64,000 nt of DNA, taken from assembly GCA_016808115.1 (NCBI GenBank), contig JAEQBH010000993.1, forward strand, positions 248,001 through 312,000, read 5' to 3'. This document shows positions 24,480 to 34,729 of the stretch, in pieces (position 1 is the first letter of the stretch; every line of letters begins with the position of its first letter). The translations under genes were made by a program, and so were the position numbers. The notes below the pieces were generated by a model. The model had not been told where the DNA came from. It did no database searches and saw only the letters and a program-made list of their open reading frames with translations. Source of the stretch: Tetrastigma voinierianum (taxonomy: Eukaryota; Streptophyta; Magnoliopsida; Vitales; Vitaceae).

Positions 24480-24866
24480 AGCTAAACATTTGCTAAATTT
24501 AGCTTATTATTTTTAGCTAAAAATATCAAAGTTCTATAGCGACGAACCTATAATCCGTCAAGTAATATAACGATTTAATCGATAATCCGTCGCTACCTAA
24601 TAGCCGCCTGCAACTTCCCGCTTAATTTGGGGTTTAATGAAATATTATCCGCTTCAGAATCCGTCAGCTAATATAAATTTTACCTTAATCGATAACTACG
24701 CTATCTAACAGCTCCCGCCACCTCCCCGCTTATTTTGGCGTACGAATATTATCCGCTTCAGAACCTGGCCGCTAAGTTGGTTTCCGCTGGCTAATCCGGC
24801 CGCTAATTTCTAACAGATATAATCCGTCGCTAAAATCCATCGCTAAATTGGCTGTTTTTTGTAGTG
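24480..24866. repeat. Right subterminal repeats and terminus of the CACTA element
   Basis: Carries aatccgtcgct and gctaaatt words like the left end. It includes two near-repeats of a segment with cttcccgctta/ttggcg and attatccgcttcag landmarks about 117 bp apart (near 24613 and 24730). It ends with ctgttttttgtagtg at 24866, the inverted partner of the CACTACAAGA terminus at 11513. Confidence 0.85.
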
Positions 24867-24929
24867 GTATATAAAGACCCTCAATTTTTTATCTCTATCC
24901 GATGTGGGACAAGATTAAGGGGGTTCCAT

Positions 24930-25535
24930 ACATCGAAAGTTCCATAGCGATTTATCCCATAACTACGCTTAAAACATACGATCTACAACTGGCCTCTAAA
25001 TTAGCGATTTGACAAGAATCCGGTCGCTAAATTAGCGACTTACACTAAGAACTACCGCAAATTCATCAAAGTTCTCAAATATAATTTTTGTTAGCTAAAA
25101 TAATGAAAGTTCCATAGCTTAATTTTAATCGATAATCCGTCGCTAAATTAGCGACGATACTAAGAATCCGTCGCTAAATTAGCGACGATACTAAGAATCC
25201 GTCGCTAAATTACTGAAAGTTCCCAACATAATTTTTTAGCTAAAATACTTAGTGTTCCATACGATTTTAACTCCGATAATCCGGCCGTACTCTAAATATA
25301 ATTTTTTAGCTAAAATACTGAAAGTTTTATAGCGACGGAACTGATAATCCGTCGCTAATATAACGACGGAACTGATAATCCGTCGCTATCTAATAGCTCC
25401 CGCCAACTTCCCCGCCTTATTTTGGCGACTAATATTATCCGCTTCGCAAATCGGTCGCAGAAAGCATCGGGCGTCGCGAATCCGTCGTTAAATTGTAACG
25501 GAGCAAATCACGCAAATCCGTCAAGTAAATCCACG
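24930..25535. repeat. Second CACTA-type subterminal array, truncated, with 31-bp tandem units
   Basis: Just outside the 24866 terminus lies another run of aatccgtcgctaaatt repeats. At 25132-25212 a 31-bp unit (gaatccgtcgctaaattagc plus gacgatactaa) is repeated about 2.5 times without change. The part from 25391 to 25450 repeats the ttattttggcg and attatccgcttc landmarks of 24700-24760, offset by 687 bp. No CACTA terminus follows, because the array fades at about 25530 next to a SINE. It is either a duplication of the element end or the remains of a second, related element. Confidence 0.75.
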
Positions 25536-25539
25536 TTAG

Positions 25540-25674
25540 AGTGCGTGATAAATGACTCAACGTTTCAAAAGGCAAGGACATCGGGAAGGGGGAGTCCTCC
25601 GGGGTTCAAGTCCTATTGAGAATAACTTACCACATTATAACCGAAGTGTTTAGCTTAAAAAAAAAAAAAAAAAA
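25540..25674 (+). mobile_element. tRNA-derived SINE with poly-A tail
   Basis: A B-box-like promoter word, ggttcaagtcc, stands at 25603-25613, preceded by a short GC-rich body (aaggacatcgggaaggggg). It is followed by about 40 bp of unique body and an 18-base poly-A tail at 25657-25674. This is the build of a plant SINE. The A box is weak (around 25552), and no target duplication was identified because the left edge merges with the CACTA-type array. Confidence 0.6.
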
Positions 25675-26108
25675 TTTCTGCATTATATGCAAAGTAACTC
25701 TTACATGTCGGCATTTCATTATCCATCCTAGGATATAGGTGCAGTTCGAAATGTTAAAGGAATAGTAGGTTAAGACTCTGTTTGAGTCTTGTTGGGTGGT
25801 TAGAGGCTTGTCGAAATGTGAAAAAGCCTCAGACACCGTTATAAAGAAAAGCAGAGCAGAAGAGTATCTATGAAATCTTTCTTTCCTAGCATTTCTATTA
25901 TTTCGGGCCTTTTCTCAAGTAGATAATATGCATCTTCTTTTTCCTCTCAAACTGTTGGGAAACCTCATGAGACAAATGGAGGGTGTTGACTTTCAACTAG
26001 GATGAGTTATTAGAGACTCTAATGATATTATAAAAAGGGCTGCATGTAGGCAAGTCCTCGATAATTATTGTTGAATATATGGCTTTAAGGGATGGTATTT
26101 TGGCTTCT

Positions 26109-26759
26109 AAGAGTAAGGATATTAAATTTATTTCATTCTTTTTTTCCTTCCTCCTTAGAAAAGAGTAGTTTTTCTTGCCTTTCGGGTCCCCAAATCCTCA
26201 TCCCATTGCTCGTCACTCGTATATATGAGTTTTTTTCTTTAATAAAGTGGTTTTTTTTACAAAATCTGAGTTTTAATTTGATTTTCCTTTGTTTTCTTAT
26301 GTTTCATTGCCGCATTTGTTACATGTGTGGTTTGTGGGTTAGTTTGTTTTATTGAGCCTTGTATACGATTCGTGACACATCACGTTTCCCGATCGATGGT
26401 ACTCATATCAAAACCCTACTCATTAGTATGCTTCCATCTGATTAATCTTGCGATTTTGTGATATTATGATTATTTTTTGTAGGCCTTGGAGTCGCTTCTA
26501 ATCAAGTATTAACTCGATGTTAAATCATTCTCTAATGTTTTTAGCAATTTGATTTATGTGTTCAGATGTAAAAGTATTACTGTTCTGAATATCTTTTGCG
26601 TAGGCCTTGAGCCATTTATGAGTGCTATTAACTTGAATGTTATGTTATTCTCTAATGTTTTTAGCAGATTGATTTATGTGTTTAGATGTAAATGTATTAA
26701 TGTTTTGAATCAATGAAATTTCAGTTTCCATAGTAAAAAAAAAAAAGAGTAAGGATATT
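26109..26759 (+). mobile_element. Retroposed insert (26124-26744) with perfect 15-bp target duplication
   Basis: The 15-mer aagagtaaggatatt occurs at 26109-26123 and again at 26745-26759. Between them lie 621 bp ending in about 12 adenines that run directly into the second copy. A poly-A end plus a long perfect target duplication is the signature of LINE-machinery integration. The insert has no recognisable coding domain, contains a 121-bp tandem duplication, and ends with an AATGAAATTTCAG-type 3' end. It could be a 5'-truncated LINE, or the 3' end of a host mRNA. Confidence 0.85.
26479..26710 (+). repeat. 121-bp tandem duplication within the retroposed insert
   Basis: Both halves start gtaggccttg (26479 and 26600) and share tctctaatgtttttagcaga/at and gatttatgtgt(t/c)(t/c)agatgta, ending in ttctgaat/ttttgaat. 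Divergence between copies is moderate, so the duplication probably predates the insertion. Confidence 0.8.
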
Positions 26760-27135
26760 CTAATTTAGAAATTGAAGGGGAATAAAAAATAGTTATATAG
26801 AGTGCTACAATAAGTGGATCAATATTTCTAGCTCTATTATGTTAATAATGGAAGATATTTATTTAAAAGTTGTCCTAGGGTCTAAATATTTACAAGTGCT
26901 ATCATGTTTATAGAAAAGCAAATAGGATTATAGACTATCTAGCAAAAAAAGTATTGATATCTTAGATTCTAATATTTGGTGGTCAAATTTTCCTAAAAAT
27001 ATTGCAAATATTAGTTATGAAAATTACTCATGGTTGTCGTTCAATCTTTATGTAATATTCATGTTTTGTAGTCTTCCTTCACCAAAAAGTGAAAAAAAAA
27101 AGTGATAAGTCCAAAAAAAACAACTAATTAATTGA

Positions 27136-27240
27136 ATTATTTTTTTTATCGGTAAAATCAAAGCAATATATTAACGGAAAAAGGAAGAACCGGAAACCTC
27201 TACAGCATACAGGAACTAATTAACCGAATTCAATATACAT
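27136..27240 (-). mobile_element. Possible LINE 3' end, minus orientation
   Basis: A T-run followed by tatcggtaaaatcaaagcaa and tatattaacgg reads, on the minus strand, as a plant LINE 3' tail (TTGCTTTGATTTTACCGAT then poly-A). Only the last ~100 bp are present. It is short and the assignment rests on that pattern alone. Confidence 0.4.
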
Positions 27241-27424
27241 TTAATAAAGAATAGGCTATTAAATAATTAAAAACTCATATTAAAACAATTTACCATCAGT
27301 TTGTCAAAAAGACCATTCAACTTGTAATGATTCAAGGTACGAATGGAAGGTAGAAAAGTACCTGCAATATGATACTAGGGAAATGCTTTCCTTCATAGAA
27401 GCTTCCAGCTATACCCGAAAACGG

Positions 27425-27535
27425 GTCGGTTCAATTCAAATGGGTCAGGTCTATTAGGGTTACGAGTTAAAATGGGTCGGTTCAATTCAAATGGGTTGGG
27501 TCTATTAGGGTTACGAGTTAAAATGGGTCGGGTCA
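27425..27535 (+). repeat. 53-bp tandem repeat, two copies plus partial
   Basis: gggtcggttcaattcaaatg followed by ggt(c/t)(a/g)ggtctattagggtt and acgagttaaaat is present twice in a row, then a third copy begins gggtcgggtcaatttgac. Words rich in gggtcggttc are common in plant DNA transposon ends, but no inverted partner was confirmed. Confidence 0.8.
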
Positions 27536-27599
27536 ATTTGACCCACTTTTGGTTAGTTCAGTTCGGTTTTATGACAGCGGGTCAAAATGGGTCTGATAT

Positions 27600-28530
27600 T
27601 AAAATATTAAAAATAACAATAAATAACAATTTTACAAATTTTATATTTTGTAAAATAAAATTTATTTGAAATACTTATAGTTTATTCTTGTGTTCTTAAA
27701 AGATTATATAAAATAAATTATTATAAGTTATATTTATATATATTTTATTTTATTTTAAATTAATTTTCATACTAATATTATTTTATTTTATTAAAAAAAT
27801 TATTTAATAACGATTTTTTATATAAATTTTTTATAATAGAAAACTAATATTCTTAATAATTAAAAATAATATATAATCATTAAAAAAATTTAAATAAAAA
27901 TTTGGCCAATTGGCCTGGCCAATGACCTAGTTTCCTAACGGCCCGTCGCTCATTCGTCACACAGACTCTAATTATATTCAAGCTTTTATTTTTTCAATCC
28001 AATCTTCAAAAAATATGAGCCAAAATGAACTGACCCATTATATAACCTCTACTCCCAACTCTCCTCCTCAGTTAAACAAGCCGATTGGTACCAAAAGCAT
28101 TGCAATGGATCTGTATGCTTAGCCACCGCTTTCTGGTTCCGAGTAAGAAAATCACTTACTTAAATTAATTTAAACGGCAATGAAGATAAATATCAAATAA
28201 TTTTGTAATCTCATTATCTAACTTAACATAAAAAAAACTTAATAAGTGAAATATTATTTCATTAGTTTTACAATGTATTATTATTATTTATATTCTAATA
28301 GTTTTAATTTTATATATATATTTCATTTTTTAGATAACATTAATTAATTTTACCATACATATATTTCAAAATAATTATTATTATAATTTGTAATTCTTTA
28401 AGTGAATAATTTTATAATTACTTAAATAATATCAAACATAAATAATTTATTTTATTAATTCTGATTTACTAAATTGCATATGTTTCAAGGTTAAATAAAT
28501 ATAATATTTTATAATTTCATATAATATTTC
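27600..28530. other. AT-rich spacer
   Basis: Very AT-rich from 27600 to 27900 and 28140 to 28530; no gene or repeat family recognised apart from a short GC-richer patch (27905-27965). Confidence 0.5.
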
Positions 28531-31090
28531 ATAATTTTTCACTGATCGGACATTGCGTCGATACATCAGACCGGGAGCACGTCTCGCACCTTTGAGTCGA
28601 TGGTCGAGTATCGTGACTAACCACGAACAGAGTAGCGTGAGCCACCCAGTACGACGTCATCCGCGACGCCGGCTTCTCAAAGGGAAGGCGGAAAAAGATA
28701 TCATCCACTCGCACATTGATCGGAGTGATACTTAAACTTTTGGGGAGGGCTTCTACCATTAAACCGTCTTTTTTGATCGGTGCCCCGATTGGGTCAATCT
28801 CTTATTAGAGTAAGTCCACCTACAAAATGCCACCTCCCTACATTCAGGAAACCTAGCAGCCTTTCTCCCTCCTAGTCAGATTCTTTTATACCTTCTAGGC
28901 TCAGACTCAGATGCTGATATTCTTTCTTTATAATCAATCTCCTCCCAACCTCGGGGGAGGGATATCAATCTCGCATAAGATGTCAGCATACCTTCTATGA
29001 TGCCAGGCAAAGTTTCTATGGGACATCTTCAGCATCATACAATCACTTCCAAGTAAAGTGATCATGATAACCCTCATTGCGAGCCAAGGCCTCAGATTCA
29101 GATATCTGGATTTCCATGCCTTGCCCTTCACCCATCATGGCAAACTCGTCTGATTAAATAAATCACCTAGTCTCTTCTCCGCAGGCGCAGTGCCACAAAA
29201 TAAGCTATCACAGCTCCACTTCCTCTCTCATCAAGAAACCTGTTTCAGATCCCAATTCCGAAATCGACAAAGCCTTTCTGTAAAAATGGAGAATGGAAAA
29301 TCATTGGCCTGATACATGTTCAACTCAGTCTTTTCGCCTCCCACTCAAAGGAATATCCTTCAATCCAAGCTCCACTGACCGCCTCAGAAGCTTATTAAGG
29401 ATTGCTTAGGTTTTTCTTGGAATCTATGAATCCAAAGGTGAATCTCTCTCTCCGTTTCTTCTCAAATTCGAGTATGTTATTCTCAAGGCCTAAGTTGCCA
29501 CATTTACCGGTTTGATTGCCGTGCCTCTATTGCATATCGTGAAACCTAAACCTTTTGGGTTGAATATCATCTTATTGATATCCTCTAGATTATCCTAGAG
29601 AAGAACTTTGGTGTACCCGTTAATTTTATTAGTGAATTTTTCGTGGGCTCCTAAGCCTCGTTGTTTTTCCTCACATCGAGGTTTACTATGTTAAAAATTT
29701 GGTGTCTTGATTTTGTTATTATTGCTCGAATTATTTTCCTCGTATGTAAACATTTCATCGGGAATTTCAATGATTTAGATCAAAGCCTAGCTCTGATCGC
29801 ATTAACAAAGCATTTCATCATTTTAGCATGGTTTAAAGTATTTTAATAATTTTAGCATGCTTTTCTGGGGAATGTAAATGAATGGGAGCCAAGTACAATT
29901 AGAAGTCCATGCCCACCAATTGGGGAGGACCCATGGAAATACCAACCTAGAATCCTCGAATTGGGGACTCTCCACCTGAGATTCATGGGCATGGGTTACT
30001 ACAAACTTTTCCCCTTAGCCTCCCATACTTATGAATGTTGCCCTCAAAACTAGAACAAAACTTTGTGTTTTAAGTATATATACAATACATGGAAGAATGC
30101 GCTTTAAAACCTACATCAAAGATACATGCAGAAGAAATTGTATCAAATAACAAATTTATTTGAACACAATATGACAAATAAATACACAATCAAACCAAAG
30201 ATAAAAAGTGGTCCTCGTGATTCAATCATAAACAAGCTAACACAATTCAAGAATTAAAAGCAAGAAAAAATCTATAGGAATATTGAAGTTTAGATCATAA
30301 TAAGTCTAATATCATTTAGTAGAGTAGCAAATACAGAACTCTCGACGATTACCAACGACAATTTAGAATCAGTTGTCCATCTTTGATGTTGGATGGACGG
30401 AATCCAAAACAAGAGTTTTCTTTTTCTTCATGGGCGGATGCTTCTCCTTACATTATCATCTTATGAAATATGAAATCATAGTTAGAAGTATTTCTAGAAC
30501 TATCTATTAATAAAAGAACATTGAAATAGAAAGGCTATATAAAAGCAAGCTAAGTCACAAAGTGTCACCTGAGCAATTAGTCAGGAAAACAAGTGAAAGT
30601 TTGGTTCGTAGCAATTCAATTTATGGGTGTCATAAAAATCAACAAAATATCTTCCTTGTTTTGATTTTCCTAATGCATAAAAACATTACTCTGATTACAA
30701 AAGAGAAGTGAGCTCATCTATTTCGTATTCTCGCTTAGTACCTCAATCAACTAATCTAATTATTTAAGAGCACCTACGTATAATCACCCTTTCTTGAAAT
30801 GATTACGCTAGTTAGAGTAATCCAATTGGTGTGCCCTATGAACCATGGAGTTGTAAGGACTTTTTGATAAACCATTTCTTTGTCCCCATTGGGACTTTTG
30901 AAATGGTTAGTCTTTTTAAATTTGAAAGAATGCAAATAAGAGGTCGAAGAAAGAAGTGACATAACTTTGAAATGATTTTTTAATAGAATTTAAAAAAAAT
31001 TGTGATGTCAAACAGCTTGATGATTTAAAAAATGGCATGCTAATGTCAATCGTTTGATCATCGATGTGTTTGTACGCATAAAGGAAAAAG
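28531..31090. other. Unclassified stretch 3' of the NLR pseudogene
   Basis: 28531-28760 is GC-richer, with a 60-codon open frame that reads vaguely like a decayed gypsy gag, but I cannot support that. 28790-29870 has no readable domain. 29880-31090 is AT-rich and lies just beyond the 3' end of the NLR pseudogene, so part of it may be its old 3' untranslated region. Confidence 0.4.
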
Positions 31091-31099
31091 AAAAGAGAG

Positions 31100-32293
31100 T
31101 AGAATGAATGACTTACCATCAATTAATATGATGGATGGTAATAAGGCTGAACTCTTTGTAGAAATCCTCCCTTCTTTCCATCTATCACTGGTCGTCAGAT
31201 GGAAATTCCTTGCTCATATAGCTAATCAGCAACTTCTGAAGGGTAGTGATATACCCTTTACCCTTCGTGAACCATTTATTTGCTACTGAAGAATACTTAA
31301 TTCATTAAGGTTAGGCATTGCACCTATATCCACCTTCAACCTTTTAACGGACAAACTCAAAAGCGACAAAACTTTGAGTCGATGGAATCCATTTGAAGAG
31401 AAAACCATTTCTTCCCCAATGTAAGCATCATACCGGAAGGAAAGGATTGTCAAGTTAGGAAGCCTCTCTAGAATTGGTGTTGGATCTTGTTGTAGTTTAG
31501 AAGAGTGCAAGGTTAACTCAGTGAGGTTTGGGGGGAAGAGGTTGGGCTCAGGCAAGTTTCTTATTTCTCCACACACAAATAACTTACAAAGATGTTGACA
31601 CTTGGATAATTGCTTAAGATCTGTTTCTTCCACTATGGTACCATTGACAAATAAGGAACGAAGATTAATTGAAATGGGGTGAGAGGGTTTGAGAATTACC
31701 TCCAACTCTTTAAAGCTACATTCCGCACCGCCACCTCAAGTCACTACCAAGGGCCAAATCTTTATATCCATCGCTCGCATCGTGTTTTAACGTCTCCAAG
31801 TTGCTCAGCTTCCCCCATTGCACCTTAGTCTTACCCACATTAAGATTATAAGGGAGGTATAGATGTCTTAGCCATCTCATCCTACCTATCACTTCATTCA
31901 TTATCAAACAAGTCATATGTTCATCATGACCATTTTAGGAAAACAGAACTAAAGGTTTGATGCAACTCCAAATTTATAGACAATGGGAAGCGTAAGAGTG
32001 TAGCATATTTAAAACTTAAGAACTTCAAGTGTACGAGGTTACCTATTGCTTTGCAATTTTTCTCCTAATGCAATGCGCTCAAGACTCGCAATACCACCTT
32101 AATAATGTGAACTTCTTCAACTCCAACTTCCTCAGCATCCAGTGTACTACTTCTCGCTATGGTATCTCTCTTGATGGATAAGATAATATTTGAAGAGATC
32201 GGAGAGGCGTGTCATTTTCTGGATTCAATCTTGATACTATCATCATCCGCATCTCATTTTTATATTATCGTGGAGACTACTCTTAGCTCTAAA
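31100..32293 (-). pseudogene. CNL (RPP13/RPP8-like) resistance gene, 3' part: leucine-rich repeats
   Basis: This is the LRR half of an intracellular immune receptor, read leftwards. From the copia junction it gives SSLHDNIKM, then IGNLVHLKFLSFKYATLL and PLSIYKF (near 31950-32060). Next come GRMRWLRHLYLPYNLNVG with KLSNLETL (31770-31890). A long open stretch at 31283-31705 follows, with LRSLFVNGTIV, FPPNLTELTLHSSKL and PNLTILSFRYDAYIGEEMV. A tail resembling the C-terminal 'LRVIDGKEG-DFYK' end is seen near 31150-31200. Frameshifts (for example near 31710 and 31925) and stops break it. Continuity with the CC-NB-ARC half at 38732-40182 is inferred from family order, strand and the copia element lying exactly between them. 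Confidence 0.92.
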
Positions 32294-32966
32294 TGCTTAG
32301 TTTCCACATTAAAATTGCGGTGGCCTACCAACCTAGCATTTAGCCAATTAAAAGAATACCCAATATCTTTAAACTGTTATAAAGATATTTACTCTCGATG
32401 GAGGTAAATTATAATAAATAATTTATTATAAGAACGGTTCATTATAATAAAATATAATTTATTATAAGAACTGCTATTTTATAATAAATATAATTCTATT
32501 ATATGAACGGTTATTTATAATAAAGCTTCATGTAATTTGGTTATAAGAACGTTATTTATAATAAATATAATTTATTATAATCAAGTTATTTATAATAAAT
32601 ATAATTATTATACGAAGGTATTATTCGAATTACACGCTTATAATGTTTTGAACGCCGTATTCTCGCCCTCTTCTCCTATCAATAAGTTATATATAGAAAC
32701 CCTTCTTATATGCGTTAGAGCACTCTTCCATCAATTACAGAAAACAATTATGTATATCAAAGTTTGATAAGGATAAGAAGACGCGATTTACATCTATAAA
32801 CTCAAGTAAAGAGATCAAGGATTTAAGATCTATAAGTCGAAGGGAAATCTCTCATGATCAAGCAAGTGTTCTCTTCAAACTATAATCTATATGTTTATTT
32901 TTTATTTTATTATTATTATCATCGTAGGATGAAGTTCAATTACGATTCAAATAATATTGTGTGTTG
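32294..32966 (+). repeat. 5' LTR of the copia element
   Basis: Starts tgcttagtttccacatt, the counterpart of tgttatttcacatt in the 3' LTR. It shares with the 3' LTR ttctcctatcaataagtt, agaaacccttc, and atctatatgtt followed by tttattttattattattat. At 32405-32620 it carries several palindromic units like ttataataaatataattt spaced about 36-40 bp. The end near 32966 is approximate; a tRNA-Met-type primer site is only faintly suggested (cgtgatacatag). Confidence 0.85.
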
Positions 32967-33929
32967 TACTCGTGATACATAGTTTTATGCATTCGTATCG
33001 TGAGCGATTGAATTTAAATATTCGTAATCATTGCTTTATAAAGATTAAATTTTGAGATTTTATCTACGATTGATTCGTCCCACTAAAATGAATAAAATAA
33101 CAAATAAATAAAGACCGCTCTCAAACGCTCAACGCGATGTGGCGAAGATTTTTATTTTTATCAGAACACCGACCGGATCAATGCTCTGAGGGCACTGCTC
33201 ATACACCAATGGTGCCGCTAGCGCCATTGTTGGCGCCATTACTACCGCTTTCGCAGTGCGCTTCAGACACCGTAAAGACAGAAGCTTCAATAGTGAGAAA
33301 TATAGAATCACAAAGACTGTTATCGATTGTCACATTACTATTTGAATATGAAATCAAATTCCCTTTAAGATGTGTCCATATCCCGTGATTCAACCTTTAT
33401 GAAATTATCTCGATGAATGTCGATTGATTCTTATTATGATTGGATTAGCTGAATCGCATGATTATTAAAGATACTATTTCCTTGATTTTTTAACTCAAAT
33501 AAAAGAATTAATTTCATCTTGGAAATTTATTCAAATGATAATTTATAATGTAAGGTTAACTAATTTAGATAGTCGCCAAAGTAAATTCCAAATTATGAGC
33601 TCAGTATTTATTGAATTGCATAAAAGGGAATAAAGGGAGACTTATAAAATCTTAATATTTTTTATAATTATGTAATGAGACTAACCCAAAGTGAGAGTCA
33701 ATTTCGCGTAATTATTAATTAATGGTTTTATATTTTGTGTCATGAAAGGTAAATGGATACCCAAAGGTAACATATAAATGACACAAAATAGTAAGGTGTT
33801 TTAAGCTCCCTCCAAGTGAACACTGGATATGTTAAAATTCACCCAAAGGAGAATTTTAATGATATCAATAGTTCCTTGCTATTTATTTTATACTTCTGAG
33901 GCCTTATTGCAGCATTGTTCTATTTTGTA

Positions 33930-34720
33930 CAGCCTCTAATTTCATTACACTCTCTTGCATCCGAATGACTGTTACGTGGTCGAACTTCTCAATGGTTTGG
34001 AAAGGGTTCAATTCATCGGGCGTATTGGATCTTTCACCGCTTTATTAATCTGATAAACCTCTGCTACGTATGATGCGATTCGAGCAAGTGGAACAATCAA
34101 AAGTCTGGCAAGATCCAATGCACTCGCTCCGATGTTTATGAACGATTTATTGCCACACATCAAGGCCTCTCTCCTCAAACCGAGTTTGCCCCTTGAATTC
34201 CGAATCCTACGAGGAGCGCTTCAAACGCTGATAAGTCCCTCGAGGCACATTGATGGCTGAATTGACCACCATGAAATATGATGGACGTAAAGGTATTCAA
34301 AGAACATATTTTAAACATGACGAAAAGGTCAGAAAGCTACAGTAATTCAGTGATGGGTATGGATGAGTCCTCTTGGTATGGCCTTTGTCCTTAACTCACT
34401 TCCATCATGCTATTCCATTCAAAATCCACTATACGCCATCGTGGATCGTTGAACTTGAATGTGAGCTCACCAAGAAAGTATACAAGAGGGAGTGAGGATT
34501 AAGACAAGAAGGACATAATTCGCTTCACAAATCTCATGGAGTCACAAATAAGAAAGGGAAATTCAAAAGGGAAAGAACCTTCCACCTAAGAAAAGTGGGA
34601 CTTAAAGCGGTAGCGAGTCATGATGGAAAATCTGTTCGTAAGTTGCTACTTGTAAAAGAAAGGGCATGTGAAGAAGGATCGTATCAAGCGCAAGACTCGT
34701 TCGAAAAGAGAGGTATAAAT
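33930..34720 (+). pseudogene. copia gag relic
   Basis: Fragments in shifting frames match the copia gag (UBN2-type) region: NFSMVWKGF, GVLDL, SDKPL, SESYEERFK, GTLMAELTTMKYDG and YTPSWIVELECEL. The zinc-knuckle part is at 34637-34690 with CYL..KRKGHVKKDR, where the CCHC pattern is damaged (the last Cys is replaced). Just before it are Lys-rich words (GKFKRERE). The order and spacing fit a Ty1/copia gag. About 1 kb between the 5' LTR and gag (32967-33930) is non-coding leader with a GC-richer patch at 33130-33260. Confidence 0.85.
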
Positions 34721-34729
34721 CTTTCTTTG

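Larger units (their letters stand above)
11513..24866 (-). mobile_element. CACTA (En/Spm) DNA transposon, about 13.35 kb, decayed, with nested insertions
   Basis: The left end begins CACTACAAGA at 11513 and the right end finishes ttttttgtagtg at 24866, its inverted counterpart (CACTACAAAA). Both ends are lined with subterminal repeats built on GTCGCTAAA/TTTAGCGAC. A TNP2-type transposase and a second gene lie on the minus strand between them. This is the diagnostic anatomy of CACTA elements. The 3-bp flanks are tga on the left and gta on the right, so a perfect target duplication is not preserved. The 19300-24470 part is swollen by other sequences, including a long LTR (21302-23500). Both genes are broken, so the copy is not autonomous. 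Confidence 0.85.
25900..27095 (+). pseudogene. LINE-type RNase H (C-terminal pol) relic, split by an insert
   Basis: Read on the plus strand, 25970-26108 gives segments such as VIRDSNDIIKRAACR (with one frame change) and YMALRDGILASKSKDI. After an insertion the text resumes at 26745 with KSKDI, then LEIEG-like, YNKWINISSS, and later SKKSIDILDSNIWWSNFPKN near 26935-27000. This order (VIRDS, then ALRDGILLA, then a DNIWW-like end) is that of the RNase H domain at the end of plant LINE polyproteins. Frameshifts and stops are present. A short A-rich tail (about 27088-27100) may be the LINE 3' end. Upstream RT was not found. Confidence 0.65.

Noticed and set aside
28531..28760. Possible gypsy gag fragment
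   Set aside because: Only a vague resemblance over a few words; no second domain nearby and no LTR found.
29881..30010. Possible hairpin element (ccatgccca / tgggcatgg)
   Set aside because: The paired part is only about 9-10 bp with mismatches around it, which is not enough to claim an element.
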